From: an uncultured Collinsella sp. | Lineage (GTDB): Bacteria > Actinomycetota > Coriobacteriia > Coriobacteriales > Coriobacteriaceae | Direction of reading: 5' to 3' | DNA: 12,847 nt | Assembly: GCA_900544725.1 (NCBI GenBank) | Contig: UQWK01000058.1 | Span: 1 to 12,847 of the forward strand | Part shown: piece after piece, positions 6,126 through 12,847 of the stretch | Layout: each line of letters starts with the position of its first letter | Numbering within the stretch: the first letter of the stretch is position 1 | Notes under the pieces: generated by a model | Database searches by the model: none | Told to the model about the DNA's origin: nothing | The model's input: only the letters and a program-made list of their open reading frames with translations | Program-made: the position numbers and the translations under genes

Positions 6126-7403
6126 TTACATCACGGCGCGCAGCTCAAACCGGTCGCCGTTAATGCGGAACTGGCAGTTGCCGTTCATGCGTTCGACGGC
6201 AAGTTTAATGCTCTTGGTGCCAAAGCCGTGCCCAGTGTGCTGAGCCACGGGCATGCCGTCGACCATGTGCGGCGCACGGCCAAACGTGTTGGAAACCAGC
6301 AATAGAAGCTGGCCGTCTTCGTAGCGAAGGTCCAGGTCGACAAACCGCTTGCCTTCGGGGGCGGCGCTCGCCGCGGCGATGGCATTGTCCAGGGCGTTCG
6401 ATACCACACTGAATAGATCGACATCGCCCACGTGGACGGTTTCGGGCACGGCGGCGCGCAGGTCGGCGGTGATGCCGTGCGCGTTGATGTCCGCGGAAAG
6501 CGACGAGAGCGCAATGTTGACCGTTTCGTTGGCGCAGTAGCGGCGCACGGCGGTGCGGTCGTTGGTCTCGCAGAGCGCGTCGATGCGCTCGAGCGCCTCA
6601 TCGGTGTGACCCTCTTCGATCAGGGCCGCTAGACCGCGCAGGTAGTGGCGCATATCGTGACGGAGAACCGAGAGCTCGCGTCCGGACTGGCGCCAGGCTT
6701 CGAGCTCTTTGATGGCCGCGCTGTCGCGGGTCGCGAGCATCCAGCGCTCGCGCTCGGCGATTTCCTTTGCCTCGTATTCGCGAAGGTAGACGGCAAGAAA
6801 CATAAGGTAGAACGCGCAGAGGGCGAACGCCAAAAACTCAACGGTTACCACCGAGCCCGAGTGGAAGAGCGTGGTGTAGACGTTGGTGGCGTAGTCGAAG
6901 ATGTAGTAGACGAGCGGCAGGATGAGCAGAATCTCCAGCTCGGTGGGGCTTTTGATCGCCAGGCGGGGGCCGATGTCGCTTGCCCAATGCAATAAGACGG
7001 CAAAGACGCCGAGCGTGGTGATGATACGCACCACGTAGTACGCGACCTGCGAATCGGTGGCGGCGAATGCGGCGATGCCCATCCAGTTGCTAAACTGGCA
7101 GCTCAGGTAGGCACTGGTAACGCCCAGGATGGCGAGCAGCGGACTCAGGCGATAGCGTACGCACAGGTAGACGACAAGCGGCAGATGCACGACGAGCGGA
7201 TAGGCCTGTCGGGCGAAAAGCTCGCCGCCGACGGCATTGGCGAGGCCGAATGCGCATCCGGTTGCGGCGCCGACCCCCACCAGCTCGAGCGAATGGCGGC
7301 CGTTGATCTCGACACCGCACAGAGCCGCCGAGGCAAAGACGCCAAAGAGCAACGTCGTCGCATGGTGGATTGCCCAAAGTACCAGTTCTGCCGAGGAAAG
7401 CAT
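6126..7403 (-). CDS. Membrane sensor histidine kinase, GHKL (AgrC/VirS-like) type
   Basis: This is the sensor of a two-component pair; it probably autophosphorylates on His and passes phosphate to the adjacent LytTR regulator. The 425 residues start with a long hydrophobic part (about 9-206) holding six or seven membrane segments and no large extracellular domain. A linker helix follows, then the phosphoacceptor region LRHDMRHYL (His249), an N box VVSNALDNAI (Asn336 and Asn340), and a G box GHGFGTKSIK (391-400) of the ATP-binding domain. This is the AgrC-type architecture common for peptide or small-molecule sensing. The start ATG at 7403 shares one base with the regulator's TGA and follows GGGAGA; the frame is open further upstream inside the regulator but does not fit. 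No peptide precursor gene is seen beside it. The ligand cannot be inferred. Confidence 0.92.
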   Translation of the reverse strand: MLSSAELVLWAIHHATTLLFGVFASAALCGVEINGRHSLELVGVGAATGCAFGLANAVGGELFARQAYPLVVHLPLVVYLCVRYRLSPLLAILGVTSAYLSCQFSNWMGIAAFAATDSQVAYYVVRIITTLGVFAVLLHWASDIGPRLAIKSPTELEILLILPLVYYIFDYATNVYTTLFHSGSVVTVEFLAFALCAFYLMFLAVYLREYEAKEIAERERWMLATRDSAAIKELEAWRQSGRELSVLRHDMRHYLRGLAALIEEGHTDEALERIDALCETNDRTAVRRYCANETVNIALSSLSADINAHGITADLRAAVPETVHVGDVDLFSVVSNALDNAIAAASAAPEGKRFVDLDLRYEDGQLLLLVSNTFGRAPHMVDGMPVAQHTGHGFGTKSIKLAVERMNGNCQFRINGDRFELRAVM

Positions 7404-8125
7404 CAGCGTCTCCCGCCCTCGAACCGCACCGCAAAGTAGGCGTCTTGGAATCCCTGCTTGCAGCTGCGCGCGAGCGGTATGCACGCGCCCGAGCGCATGA
7501 CGATTTCCGTGCGGTTAAAGTGGTCGATGTTGCGCAGATTGACCTGGTAGCTGCGGTGGCATTTAAAGAAGGTCGCGTTTTGGGCCAGTCGGTCCTCGAT
7601 GCTGCGGAACGGCTCGAGCGCCTCGATATCGCGGCCATCGCACAGGTGGAAGATCACGTGCTTGTTGCGAGCCTCGGCATATTCGATATCGGATAGGCGC
7701 AGGGCATGGTAGCCAAAGGACGTCTTGATGACGAGCTCGTCGGTCGCTGCCGGACGCAGGCTCGACAGCTCGTCGAGCAGTTGCGCCACGCGCTCGTAGG
7801 TCACGGGTTTGAGCAGGTAGTCGAAGGCGCGGACTTCGTAGGACTCAAGCGCGAACTCGGGCGATGAGGTGAGGAACACCAGGCGCACGGCGGTATCGGA
7901 TTGGCGCAGCTCGCGGGCGGTGTCCATGCCGTTGACGAGCGGCATGATCATGTCGAGCATGATGATGTCGGCGCGCGATGCGGCATGGCGTGCCAGCAGG
8001 TCCTCGCCGCGCGTAACGAGTGCAACATCGACCGCCGTACCCGTCTCGGCCGACCAGCGGTTGATCATGCGGTGCAGGTTATCTAGAAAGGCGACGTCGT
8101 CGTCGCAGGCGATGATTTTGAGCAT
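7403..8125 (-). CDS. LytTR-family response regulator
   Basis: This is a two-component DNA-binding regulator, 240 residues. The receiver domain (1 to about 120) has the acidic cluster CDDD (Asp8-10), the phosphoacceptor Asp58 in IIMLDMIMP, Thr86 in VFLTSSPE and Lys106 in YLLKP. The C-terminal LytTR domain (about 135-240) begins LVIKTSFGYHALRLSDIEYAEA and contains FFKCHRSYQVNLRNIDHF, typical of AgrA/VirR-type regulators that bind direct repeats upstream of virulence, bacteriocin or adhesion genes. The start ATG at 8125 is preceded by AAGGGGG; the frame is open upstream but this start gives the normal receiver N-terminus. It is the first gene of the pair with the GHKL kinase, with a one-base overlap. 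It is divergent from the NAD operon, with 293 bases between start codons. Its targets cannot be read from the window. Confidence 0.95.
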   Translation of the reverse strand: MLKIIACDDDVAFLDNLHRMINRWSAETGTAVDVALVTRGEDLLARHAASRADIIMLDMIMPLVNGMDTARELRQSDTAVRLVFLTSSPEFALESYEVRAFDYLLKPVTYERVAQLLDELSSLRPAATDELVIKTSFGYHALRLSDIEYAEARNKHVIFHLCDGRDIEALEPFRSIEDRLAQNATFFKCHRSYQVNLRNIDHFNRTEIVMRSGACIPLARSCKQGFQDAYFAVRFEGGRR

Positions 8126-8147
8126 ATTGGGCCCCCTTAGTACCTCG

Positions 8148-8156
8148 ATTTTGCCA
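8148..8156 (-). promoter_or_regulatory. Candidate extended -10 for the two-component operon
   Basis: On the minus strand TGG-CAAAAT fits an extended -10 (TGn plus hexamer) about 25 bases upstream of the regulator's start codon. No -35 hexamer is visible. An imperfect dyad ACTCG-3-CGAGT (8212-8224) with flanking CGCAA/TTGCG lies about 60 bases further upstream and could be a regulator site. The rest of 8157-8312 holds no gene that I can support. Confidence 0.3.
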
Positions 8157-8333
8157 CATCGTGCACGCGCCGCCCGCGGGGGTGCGTTCCATTTGCGCCC
8201 CACGGTACGCAACTCGCGCCGAGTGGTATTGCGGTGGCGAAAGATGCCTCTTGCGCTATCGAGAGCTCGACTATCCTCAGCTTGCCAGTTCGAAAATGGA
8301 CATGCCGCATGATTGAATCTTTATTTCAACTTT

Positions 8334-8377
8334 ACACCTGGCTTTACAGCTGTCTTGTCAGCTGTAAAGCCAGGTGT
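8334..8377 (+). promoter_or_regulatory. Probable NiaR operator: 19-bp perfect inverted repeat upstream of nadA
   Basis: The arms ACACCTGGCTTTACAGCTG and CAGCTGTAAAGCCAGGTGT are perfectly complementary around a 6-base centre TCTTGT. The sequence also divides into four half-sites at exact 12-base steps: ACACCTG (8334), ACAGCTG (8346), TCAGCTG (8358) and CCAGGTG (8370). Neighbouring half-sites give three overlapping palindromes; the central one, ACAGCTGTCTTGTCAGCTGT, resembles the NiaR box as I recall it from Firmicutes (a CTGTCTTGACAG-type core). It overlaps the nadA promoter, and the operon's last gene is a NiaR-like repressor. An mRNA hairpin role is less likely, because the predicted transcript starts downstream of it. 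Confidence 0.75.
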
Positions 8378-8383
8378 CATACT
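8355..8383 (+). promoter_or_regulatory. nadA operon promoter
   Basis: TTGTCA (8355-8360; five of six -35 bases) is followed after exactly 17 bases by CATACT (8378-8383; four of six -10 bases). Transcription would start near 8390, giving a leader of about 29 bases with a ribosome binding site AGGGG before the nadA ATG. The -35 lies at the centre of the large palindrome and its right arm fills the spacer, so a bound repressor would exclude RNA polymerase. Confidence 0.6.
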
Positions 8384-8418
8384 AAAGCCCCAAGATTCGC
8401 CAAAAGAGAGGGGCCTTG

Positions 8419-9444
8419 ATGGCACAGAGCGCGAACATGGATGCATCGGAGCTTGCACGCGATATCGCGGCCGGCCTGGCATCGGCAACGACGGCAACGG
8501 AGCGCGCGGCACTGGTGCCCGCAGAGCTCGTCGAGGCCATTCATCAGCTAAAAACCCAACGTGACGCAGTGATCCTGGCACACTATTATGTGGCGCCCGA
8601 GGTCCAAGCCGTTGCCGATTACGTCGGCGACAGCTTCTACCTGGCAAAGCTCGCCAAGAGCCTGCCGCAGCAGACTATCGTGCTGTGCGGCGTGGAGTTT
8701 ATGGGCGAGAGCGCCAAGCTGCTTAACCCCACCAAGACCGTGCTGCTGCCCGAGCCGGGAGCGGACTGTCCCATGGCGCACATGGTCAAGCGCGAGACGG
8801 TCGACGCGGCGCGCGCCGAGTATGGCGACGACCTGGCCGTGGTGTGCTACGTCAACTCCACGGTCGAGATCAAGAGCTGGAGTGATGTGTGCGTTACCAG
8901 CTCTAACGCCGTCAAGATTGTCTCCGAGCTGCCGCAGCAGCACATCTTGTTCATTCCCGACCAGAACCTGGGCCGCTTTGTGGCCGAGCAGGTGCCCCAA
9001 AAGCACGTCATCCTCAACAACGGCTACTGCCCGCGTCATCACATCATTACCGTCGAGCAGATCGTCGACGCGCAGGAGGCGCATCCCGACGCGCTCGTGC
9101 TGGCGCACCCCGAGTGCAAGGCCGACGTCCTGGCCGAGGCTGACTACATCGGCTCCACTGCCGGCATCATCAAGTATGCCGAGGAGTCGGACGCGAGCGA
9201 GTTCATTATCGTGACGGTCCGCGGCGTGCTCTACGAGCTTGAGCGCCGCTGCCAGGGCACCGGCAAGAAGTTCTACTTCCCTGCGGTGCAGCCCACTTGC
9301 GTCAACATGGATCTCATCACGCTCGAAAAACTCGTGCACTGCCTGGAGACGGGCGAGGGCGAGGTGCAGATTGGCGTGTCGGAAGAGGCCGCCGATCAGG
9401 CCAAGCTCACACTCGACCGCATGCTCGAGTACGCGACGCGCTAA
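8419..9444 (+). CDS. nadA: Quinolinate synthase NadA
   Basis: NadA is a [4Fe-4S] enzyme that condenses iminoaspartate with dihydroxyacetone phosphate to quinolinate, the second step of de novo NAD synthesis from aspartate. The 341 residues match the family along their length: ILAHYYVAPEVQAVADYVGDS near the start, VLCGVEFMGESAK (Cys90), CVTSSNAVKI, FIPDQNLGRFV, NNGYCPRHH, HPECKADV (Cys233), GSTAGIIKYA and QPTCVNM (Cys294). Cys90, Cys233 and Cys294 are the expected three cluster ligands, one per repeated domain. It starts at ATG 8419, with AGGGG five bases upstream; the TTG just before it is less likely. It is first in the nadA-nadB-nadC-niaR operon. The oxygen-sensitive cluster fits an anaerobic host. 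Confidence 0.97.
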   Translation: MAQSANMDASELARDIAAGLASATTATERAALVPAELVEAIHQLKTQRDAVILAHYYVAPEVQAVADYVGDSFYLAKLAKSLPQQTIVLCGVEFMGESAKLLNPTKTVLLPEPGADCPMAHMVKRETVDAARAEYGDDLAVVCYVNSTVEIKSWSDVCVTSSNAVKIVSELPQQHILFIPDQNLGRFVAEQVPQKHVILNNGYCPRHHIITVEQIVDAQEAHPDALVLAHPECKADVLAEADYIGSTAGIIKYAEESDASEFIIVTVRGVLYELERRCQGTGKKFYFPAVQPTCVNMDLITLEKLVHCLETGEGEVQIGVSEEAADQAKLTLDRMLEYATR

Positions 9445-9447
9445 GCC

Positions 9448-9482
9448 AATGTGACATGAGGGACCATCCCTTATGCCACATT
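9448..9482 (+). repeat. Strong intercistronic hairpin between nadA and nadB
   Basis: AATGTG pairs with CACATT, then after one A/C mismatch CAT with ATG, a G-T wobble, and AGGGA with TCCCT, closing on a 3-base loop (CCA). This gives about 15 pairs filling most of the 56-base gap. No T tract follows; the nadB ribosome binding site comes directly after. It is more likely an mRNA stabiliser, processing site or modulator than a full terminator. Confidence 0.65.
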
Positions 9483-9500
9483 ACAAGGGAGAGGATTCCT

Positions 9501-10877
9501 GTGGAAACCAAACAATACCCCGATATGGAGTGTGACGTCGTCATTGCCGGTTGCGGCGTGGCGGGCCTGTATGCGGCTCTCAATCTGCCGACGAGCACGC
9601 GCGTAATCATGCTCTCCAAGGGCGCCATCGACGAGTGCGATTCGATGCTCGCGCAGGGCGGCATCTGCGTACTGCCCGAGGGCTCTGACTACGATGCCTT
9701 CTTTGAGGACACCATGCACGCCGGCCATTACGAGAACCGCCGCGAGAGCGTTGACATCATGATCCGCTCGAGCCGCTCGGTCATCAACGACCTGCTGGCG
9801 ATGGGCGTGGACTTTGAGTGCAAGGCCGACGGCAGCCTCGACTTTACCCGCGAGGGCGCGCACAGCCGCCCGCGCATCGCCTTCCATGCCGATATTACGG
9901 GCAAGGAGATTACGACCAAGCTGCTCCAGGCTGTCCGTAAGCTGGACAACGTGCAGATTCTCGAACACGTTGCCATGACCGACATCCTGACCGCCGAGCG
10001 CGATGACGCCACGGTGTGCACCGGCGTTGTCGCCGTTGCCGTGGATGAGGGCGATTCGGCTCGCCCCGCCGACGAGCTGGCAAATGCCGCTGAGGGCGTG
10101 CATGCCGGCGAGCCTTTTAAGATCCATGCCCGCCACACGCTGTGGGCTACGGGCGGTATCGGCGGCGTATACGACCATTCGACTAACTACCCGCAGCTCA
10201 CGGGCGATGCCTGCTACATTGCTCAGGAGCATGGCATTAAGATGGAGCACCTGGACTACGTGCAGATTCACCCCACGGGACTGTTCTCGCCGCAGCCGGG
10301 CCGCACCTTCCTGATCAGCGAGAGCTGCCGCGGCGAGGGCGCGATTTTGCTCAACGCCGCCGGCGAGCGCTTTACCGACGAGTTGCAGCCGCGCGATGTG
10401 GTCGCCGCTGCTATTCGCGAGCAGATGAAGCAGGACGGCACCGAGCACGAATGGCTGAGCTTTGCCCCCGTCGAGCGCGATGTGGTGACCGGGCACTTTA
10501 CCAACATCCGCGCGCGCTGCCTGGAGGACGGTCGCGATATCTTGGACGAGCCCATTCCCGTTACGCCCACGCAGCACTACTTTATGGGCGGCGTGTGGGT
10601 CGACAAGGACGGTCGCACCTCGATGCCCGAGCTCTACGCCGCGGGCGAGACGGCCTGCAACGGCGTTCACGGCAAGAATCGCCTAGCTTCTAACAGCCTG
10701 CTCGAGTCTCTGGTCTGGGGCCGCCGCGCCGCGTGGTATATGCGTACCGGCGAGTCGCTGGCCGTGGAGCAGGCCGGTGAGCCCGCGCTTGACGGGCGTC
10801 ACCGCGCCCTGAGCGCCGACCCCCTTGCAATCGATGATTTGGCCCGTGCCGCCGGCACGCAGGCCGTGGAGGAGTAA
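9501..10877 (+). CDS. nadB: L-aspartate oxidase NadB (short C-terminal form)
   Basis: NadB is a flavoprotein that oxidises L-aspartate to iminoaspartate, the substrate of NadA; in anaerobes fumarate is the likely electron acceptor. Visible motifs are the FAD dinucleotide fold VVIAGCGVAGLYAAL (GxGxxG at 17-22), MLAQGGIC, SRPRIAFHADITGKEI, HPTGLF, SESCRGEGAIL, TQHYFMGGVWVD and GVHGKNRLASNSLLESLVWGRRAA. At 458 residues it is well short of the roughly 530-540 of E. coli: it ends about 50 residues after the last FAD motif, so most of the C-terminal helical domain is absent. The catalytic core is complete, and short forms occur in some anaerobes, so it is probably active. The start is GTG at 9501, after AGGGAGAGG; the frame is open further upstream into nadA, but that part is not NadB-like. 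nadC follows after three bases. Confidence 0.95.
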   Translation: METKQYPDMECDVVIAGCGVAGLYAALNLPTSTRVIMLSKGAIDECDSMLAQGGICVLPEGSDYDAFFEDTMHAGHYENRRESVDIMIRSSRSVINDLLAMGVDFECKADGSLDFTREGAHSRPRIAFHADITGKEITTKLLQAVRKLDNVQILEHVAMTDILTAERDDATVCTGVVAVAVDEGDSARPADELANAAEGVHAGEPFKIHARHTLWATGGIGGVYDHSTNYPQLTGDACYIAQEHGIKMEHLDYVQIHPTGLFSPQPGRTFLISESCRGEGAILLNAAGERFTDELQPRDVVAAAIREQMKQDGTEHEWLSFAPVERDVVTGHFTNIRARCLEDGRDILDEPIPVTPTQHYFMGGVWVDKDGRTSMPELYAAGETACNGVHGKNRLASNSLLESLVWGRRAAWYMRTGESLAVEQAGEPALDGRHRALSADPLAIDDLARAAGTQAVEE

Positions 10878-10880
10878 ACC

Positions 10881-11741
10881 ATGAATCCCATTACCATGAA
10901 GCTCGTCGTCGATGATCTGATTCTGCAGGCTCTGCGCGAGGACATCACGTTTGAGGACGTGAGCACGGCGAGCGTGTGCCCCACGGCGCGTCCCGCTACC
11001 GTTGAGCTCATCGCCAAGGCCGACGGCATTATCGCCGGCCTGGACGTATTCGCCCGCACCTTTGAGCTGCTGGATCCGCAGAGCTCCGTGTTGTTCGATG
11101 TCGCGGACGGCGACGAGGTGCACGCTGGCGACCATGTGGGCCAGGTGCGCGGCGACGCGCGCGTGCTGCTTTCGGGCGAGCGCGTGGCGCTCAACTATCT
11201 GCAGCGCATGAGCGGCATCGCCACTTACACGCATCGGATGGCGGCTGCGCTCGAGGGCACCAAGACCGTGCTTGTCGACACGCGCAAGACCACGCCGGGA
11301 ATGCGCGTCTTCGAGAAGGCCGCAGTCGAGATCGGCGGCGGCAGCAACCACCGCTATAACCTGTCGACGGCTGTCATGCTCAAGGACAACCACATCGACG
11401 CCGCCGGTGGCGTGGCACGCGCGATTGAGATGGCGCGCGCCCATGCATCGTTTACCACGACGGTCGAGATTGAGTGCGAGAACCTGGACATGGTGCGCGA
11501 GGCCGTGGAGGCCGGCGCCGATATCATCATGTTCGACAACATGACCCACGACGACATGGCTGCCGCGATCGAGCTTATCGCCGGCCGCGCCAAGACCGAG
11601 TGCTCGGGCAACGTGGACGCCAGCAATGTCCGAGCGCTCGCCGACCTGGGCGTTGACTTTATTAGCTCGGGGGCGTTGACGCACTCTGCGCCGATCCTCG
11701 ACCTTTCGCTTAAGCACCTGCGTCTGCTGGACGGTAAATAA
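10881..11741 (+). CDS. nadC: Nicotinate-nucleotide pyrophosphorylase (carboxylating) NadC
   Basis: NadC converts quinolinate and PRPP to nicotinate mononucleotide, releasing CO2 and pyrophosphate, the last committed step of de novo synthesis. The 286 residues are of normal family length. The N-terminal domain (to about 120) ends LLSGERVALNYLQRMSGIAT; the barrel carries the phosphoribosyl and quinolinate binding motifs VDTRKTTPGMR, GGGSNHRYNLS, MLKDNHI, TVEIECEN, MFDNM and ISSGALTHS. The ATG at 10881 is three bases after the nadB stop and uses a GGAGGAG ribosome binding site inside the end of nadB. Its stop overlaps the niaR start by one base (TAATG), so all four genes are probably translated as one coupled unit. 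Confidence 0.97.
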   Translation: MNPITMKLVVDDLILQALREDITFEDVSTASVCPTARPATVELIAKADGIIAGLDVFARTFELLDPQSSVLFDVADGDEVHAGDHVGQVRGDARVLLSGERVALNYLQRMSGIATYTHRMAAALEGTKTVLVDTRKTTPGMRVFEKAAVEIGGGSNHRYNLSTAVMLKDNHIDAAGGVARAIEMARAHASFTTTVEIECENLDMVREAVEAGADIIMFDNMTHDDMAAAIELIAGRAKTECSGNVDASNVRALADLGVDFISSGALTHSAPILDLSLKHLRLLDGK

Positions 11742-12286
11742 TGGATGCCCGCGAGCGTCGCCGCGCCATCATGGGCGTACTCGAGGGGGCCGCGGAGCCC
11801 GTTTCGGGCAGCGCGCTTGCCCGCGAGGTGGGTGTGAGCCGCCAGGTCGTGGTGCAGGACATTGCCCTGCTGCGCGCCGACGGACACGATATCGTGGCGA
11901 CCAACCGTGGTTATGTGCTGCAGGAGGCCCCCAGCAGCCCCGCTGTGCCCACGCGCTTGGTCAAGGTTCGCCACAGCGTGGAGCAGGCAGGCGATGAGCT
12001 CACGAGTGTCGTCGACGCCGGAGGCGCCGTGCTCAACGTGATCGTCAATCACCGCGTGTACGGTAAGATCACGGCCGACTTGGATATCCGCAATCGTCGC
12101 GATGTTGAGCGCTACCTGCACGATATCGAGAGCGGCAAGAGCTTTCCGCTGCTGACGGTAACCAGCGGCTATCACTTCCATCGTATTGCGGCAGAAGACG
12201 AGCAAACCCTCGACGAGATCGAGGCCATGCTCAAAGAGAAAGGCTACCTGGCAGATCTGATGCCCTACGAAGATGACCTGTCCTAG
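11741..12286 (+). CDS. niaR: Niacin-responsive transcriptional repressor NiaR (HTH plus 3H domain)
   Basis: NiaR-type regulators repress NAD synthesis or niacin uptake genes when niacin is present. The 181 residues show an N-terminal winged helix (about 4-60, with GSALAREVGVSRQVVVQDIALLRADGHDI spanning the recognition helix) and a 3H domain (about 70-180). The metal-site residues appear with the right spacing: His78 and Glu86 in RHSVEQAGDE, and His145 and His147 in GYHFHRI; I recall the matching ligands in Thermotoga TM1602 as His79, Glu87, His144 and His146. A third conserved His is at 104 (VNHRVYG). The start ATG shares one base with the nadC stop. As last gene of the operon it would respond to, and act on, the palindrome before nadA. 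Membership of the family is secure; niacin as the ligand is by homology. Confidence 0.93.
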   Translation: MDARERRRAIMGVLEGAAEPVSGSALAREVGVSRQVVVQDIALLRADGHDIVATNRGYVLQEAPSSPAVPTRLVKVRHSVEQAGDELTSVVDAGGAVLNVIVNHRVYGKITADLDIRNRRDVERYLHDIESGKSFPLLTVTSGYHFHRIAAEDEQTLDEIEAMLKEKGYLADLMPYEDDLS

Positions 12287-12300
12287 TAACGACGAATGCA

Positions 12301-12338
12301 AAAGGAGGCCTCCGCGGCGATGCGGGGGCCTCCTTTTT
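12301..12338. terminator. Bidirectional intrinsic terminator between niaR and the ferredoxin gene
   Basis: A stem of 15 pairs (10 perfect: AAAGGAGGCC with GGCCTCCTTT; then five more including one T-G wobble) closes on the 6-base loop GGCGAT. On the plus strand five T follow; on the minus strand the stem ends in TTTT. It follows the niaR stop by 14 bases and the ferredoxin stop by about 40, so it can end both convergent transcripts. Confidence 0.88.
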
Positions 12339-12377
12339 GTGCACGGTGTACTTGTGAGTGTGCAAGTGGGGGAGTCG

Positions 12378-12563
12378 TTACTCCTCGACGATCTCGGTGA
12401 TCGCGCCGGCGGGGCAAGCGTCCTGGCAAGCGCCACAGGCGACGCAGGAATCCTCGTCAGCGACGGTAGCGACGTCCTGGAGCTCCAGAACGCCAGCGGG
12501 GCAGGAGTCGACGCAAACGCCACAAGCGATGCACTCGTCGGCATCAATTACGGGATGAGCCAT
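12378..12563 (-). CDS. 2[4Fe-4S] ferredoxin (bacterial/clostridial type)
   Basis: This is a small cytoplasmic electron carrier of 61 residues. It has two CxxCxxCxxxCP cluster motifs, CIACGVCVDSCP and CVACGACQDACP, separated by about 26 residues, with acidic residues elsewhere and no membrane or transit segment. Length and spacing match clostridial-type ferredoxins that serve pyruvate:ferredoxin oxidoreductase, hydrogenases and similar enzymes in anaerobes. It starts at ATG 12563 (MAHPVIDADEC), preceded by GAGAGGA; the frame is open upstream, but the extra residues do not look like ferredoxin. It forms a single-gene unit, converging on the NAD operon and sharing its terminator. No partner enzyme is seen in this window, so the electron route is unknown. 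Confidence 0.96.
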   Translation of the reverse strand: MAHPVIDADECIACGVCVDSCPAGVLELQDVATVADEDSCVACGACQDACPAGAITEIVEE

Positions 12564-12624
12564 GGTAGTTTCCTCTCTGTTGACCGACGCTACAGGCGAT
12601 GCGCGCCGGTTTGATTCGGGCAAA

Positions 12625-12652
12625 AACATACCACGGGAGCGACCGTTTGCAA
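12625..12652 (-). promoter_or_regulatory. Candidate ferredoxin promoter
   Basis: On the minus strand TTGCAA (12652-12647) is followed after 16 bases by TATGTT (12630-12625), which is preceded by TGG, an extended -10. Transcription would begin near 12618, about 55 bases before the ferredoxin ATG. Each hexamer matches four of six consensus bases, so the call is moderate. Confidence 0.4.
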
Positions 12653-12847
12653 TACCCTCTGACCGGCATCTTCATACCGTTCGCCGAGTATGCCAAGGTT
12701 TACTAAAAAACGCGCAGGTGGGGCCGTTGAGCTGCGCAAATGTTAGCTAAAGGTGACTTGAAATATAGGGCGATTGAGCGTGCTTGCGGAAAGGGCATCC
12801 CGTTATTTGGCTGAAAACCGGGTCGCAGTTTCCGGTTGGGCCCGCTA
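12653..12847. other. Intergenic sequence to the right edge, no gene supported
   Basis: No open frame here has a plausible start site and protein character. The sequence is less GC-rich than the coding regions. Points of note are the palindrome TTAGCTAA (12743-12750), a possible plus-strand -10 TATAGG (12764-12769) without a good -35, and an inverted repeat AACCGG (12816-12821) with CCGGTT (12832-12837). These could belong to the control region of a gene beyond the edge. Confidence 0.45.

Noticed and set aside
8334..8377. The large palindrome as a transcription terminator
   Set aside because: No T tract follows on the plus strand, no gene upstream on that strand needs it, and a promoter is embedded in it.
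9297..9500. Upstream extension of nadB by 68 residues
   Set aside because: It overlaps nadA, crosses the intercistronic hairpin and shows no NadB-like sequence.
9471..11717. Two long open minus-strand frames (399 and 344 residues)
   Set aside because: They are antisense to nadB and nadC, low in protein-like character and with no ribosome binding sites.
11354..12547. Open minus-strand frame of 397 residues spanning niaR, the terminator and part of the ferredoxin gene
   Set aside because: It runs through a strong intrinsic terminator and across two well-identified genes in other frames; its composition is not protein-like.
12562..12750. Open plus-strand frame of 62 residues
   Set aside because: It overlaps the ferredoxin leader antisense and has no ribosome binding site or recognisable features.

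Overview
The window reads as a high-GC anaerobic bacterium. The set of NiFe-hydrogenase maturation genes, nickel-responsive NikR, a small 2[4Fe-4S] ferredoxin, and an oxygen-sensitive NadA/NadB/NadC route under a 3H-domain niacin regulator would fit a gut member of the Coriobacteriia (Collinsella-like). That assignment is inference from gene content and style; no rRNA or other taxonomic marker is present. Thirteen complete protein genes are supported, plus one possible gene start cut by the left edge. No tRNA, rRNA, CRISPR array, insertion sequence or phage gene was seen.

Left block (about 1-4853, all minus strand, so transcription runs right to left): a small His/Met-containing helical protein of unknown function, then nikR, hypF, hypC and hypD, with a possible further gene (plausibly hypE) starting at the left edge. 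HypF makes the carbamoyl precursor of cyanide; HypC and HypD carry the Fe(CN)2CO unit to the hydrogenase large subunit; NikR would tie the cluster to nickel. A 221-base gap with three hairpins, one of them the trxA terminator, separates this block from its neighbour.

Middle block (5075-8125): trxA (minus) is divergent from a 191-residue protein (plus) that looks like a decayed uracil-DNA glycosylase-superfamily fold. The latter converges on a two-component system on the minus strand: a LytTR response regulator and a GHKL (AgrC/VirS-like) membrane histidine kinase, overlapping by one base.

Right block (8334-12340, plus strand): a tight de novo NAD operon, nadA-nadB-nadC-niaR. Just upstream lies a 19-bp perfect inverted repeat made of four half-sites at 12-base spacing. 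A promoter (TTGTCA, 17 bases, CATACT) is embedded in its right half. The last gene encodes a NiaR-like 3H repressor, so the natural reading is niacin-dependent autoregulation. A strong bidirectional terminator separates this operon from a convergent ferredoxin gene on the minus strand. The last 284 bases hold a candidate ferredoxin promoter and a small hairpin, with no gene that I can support.
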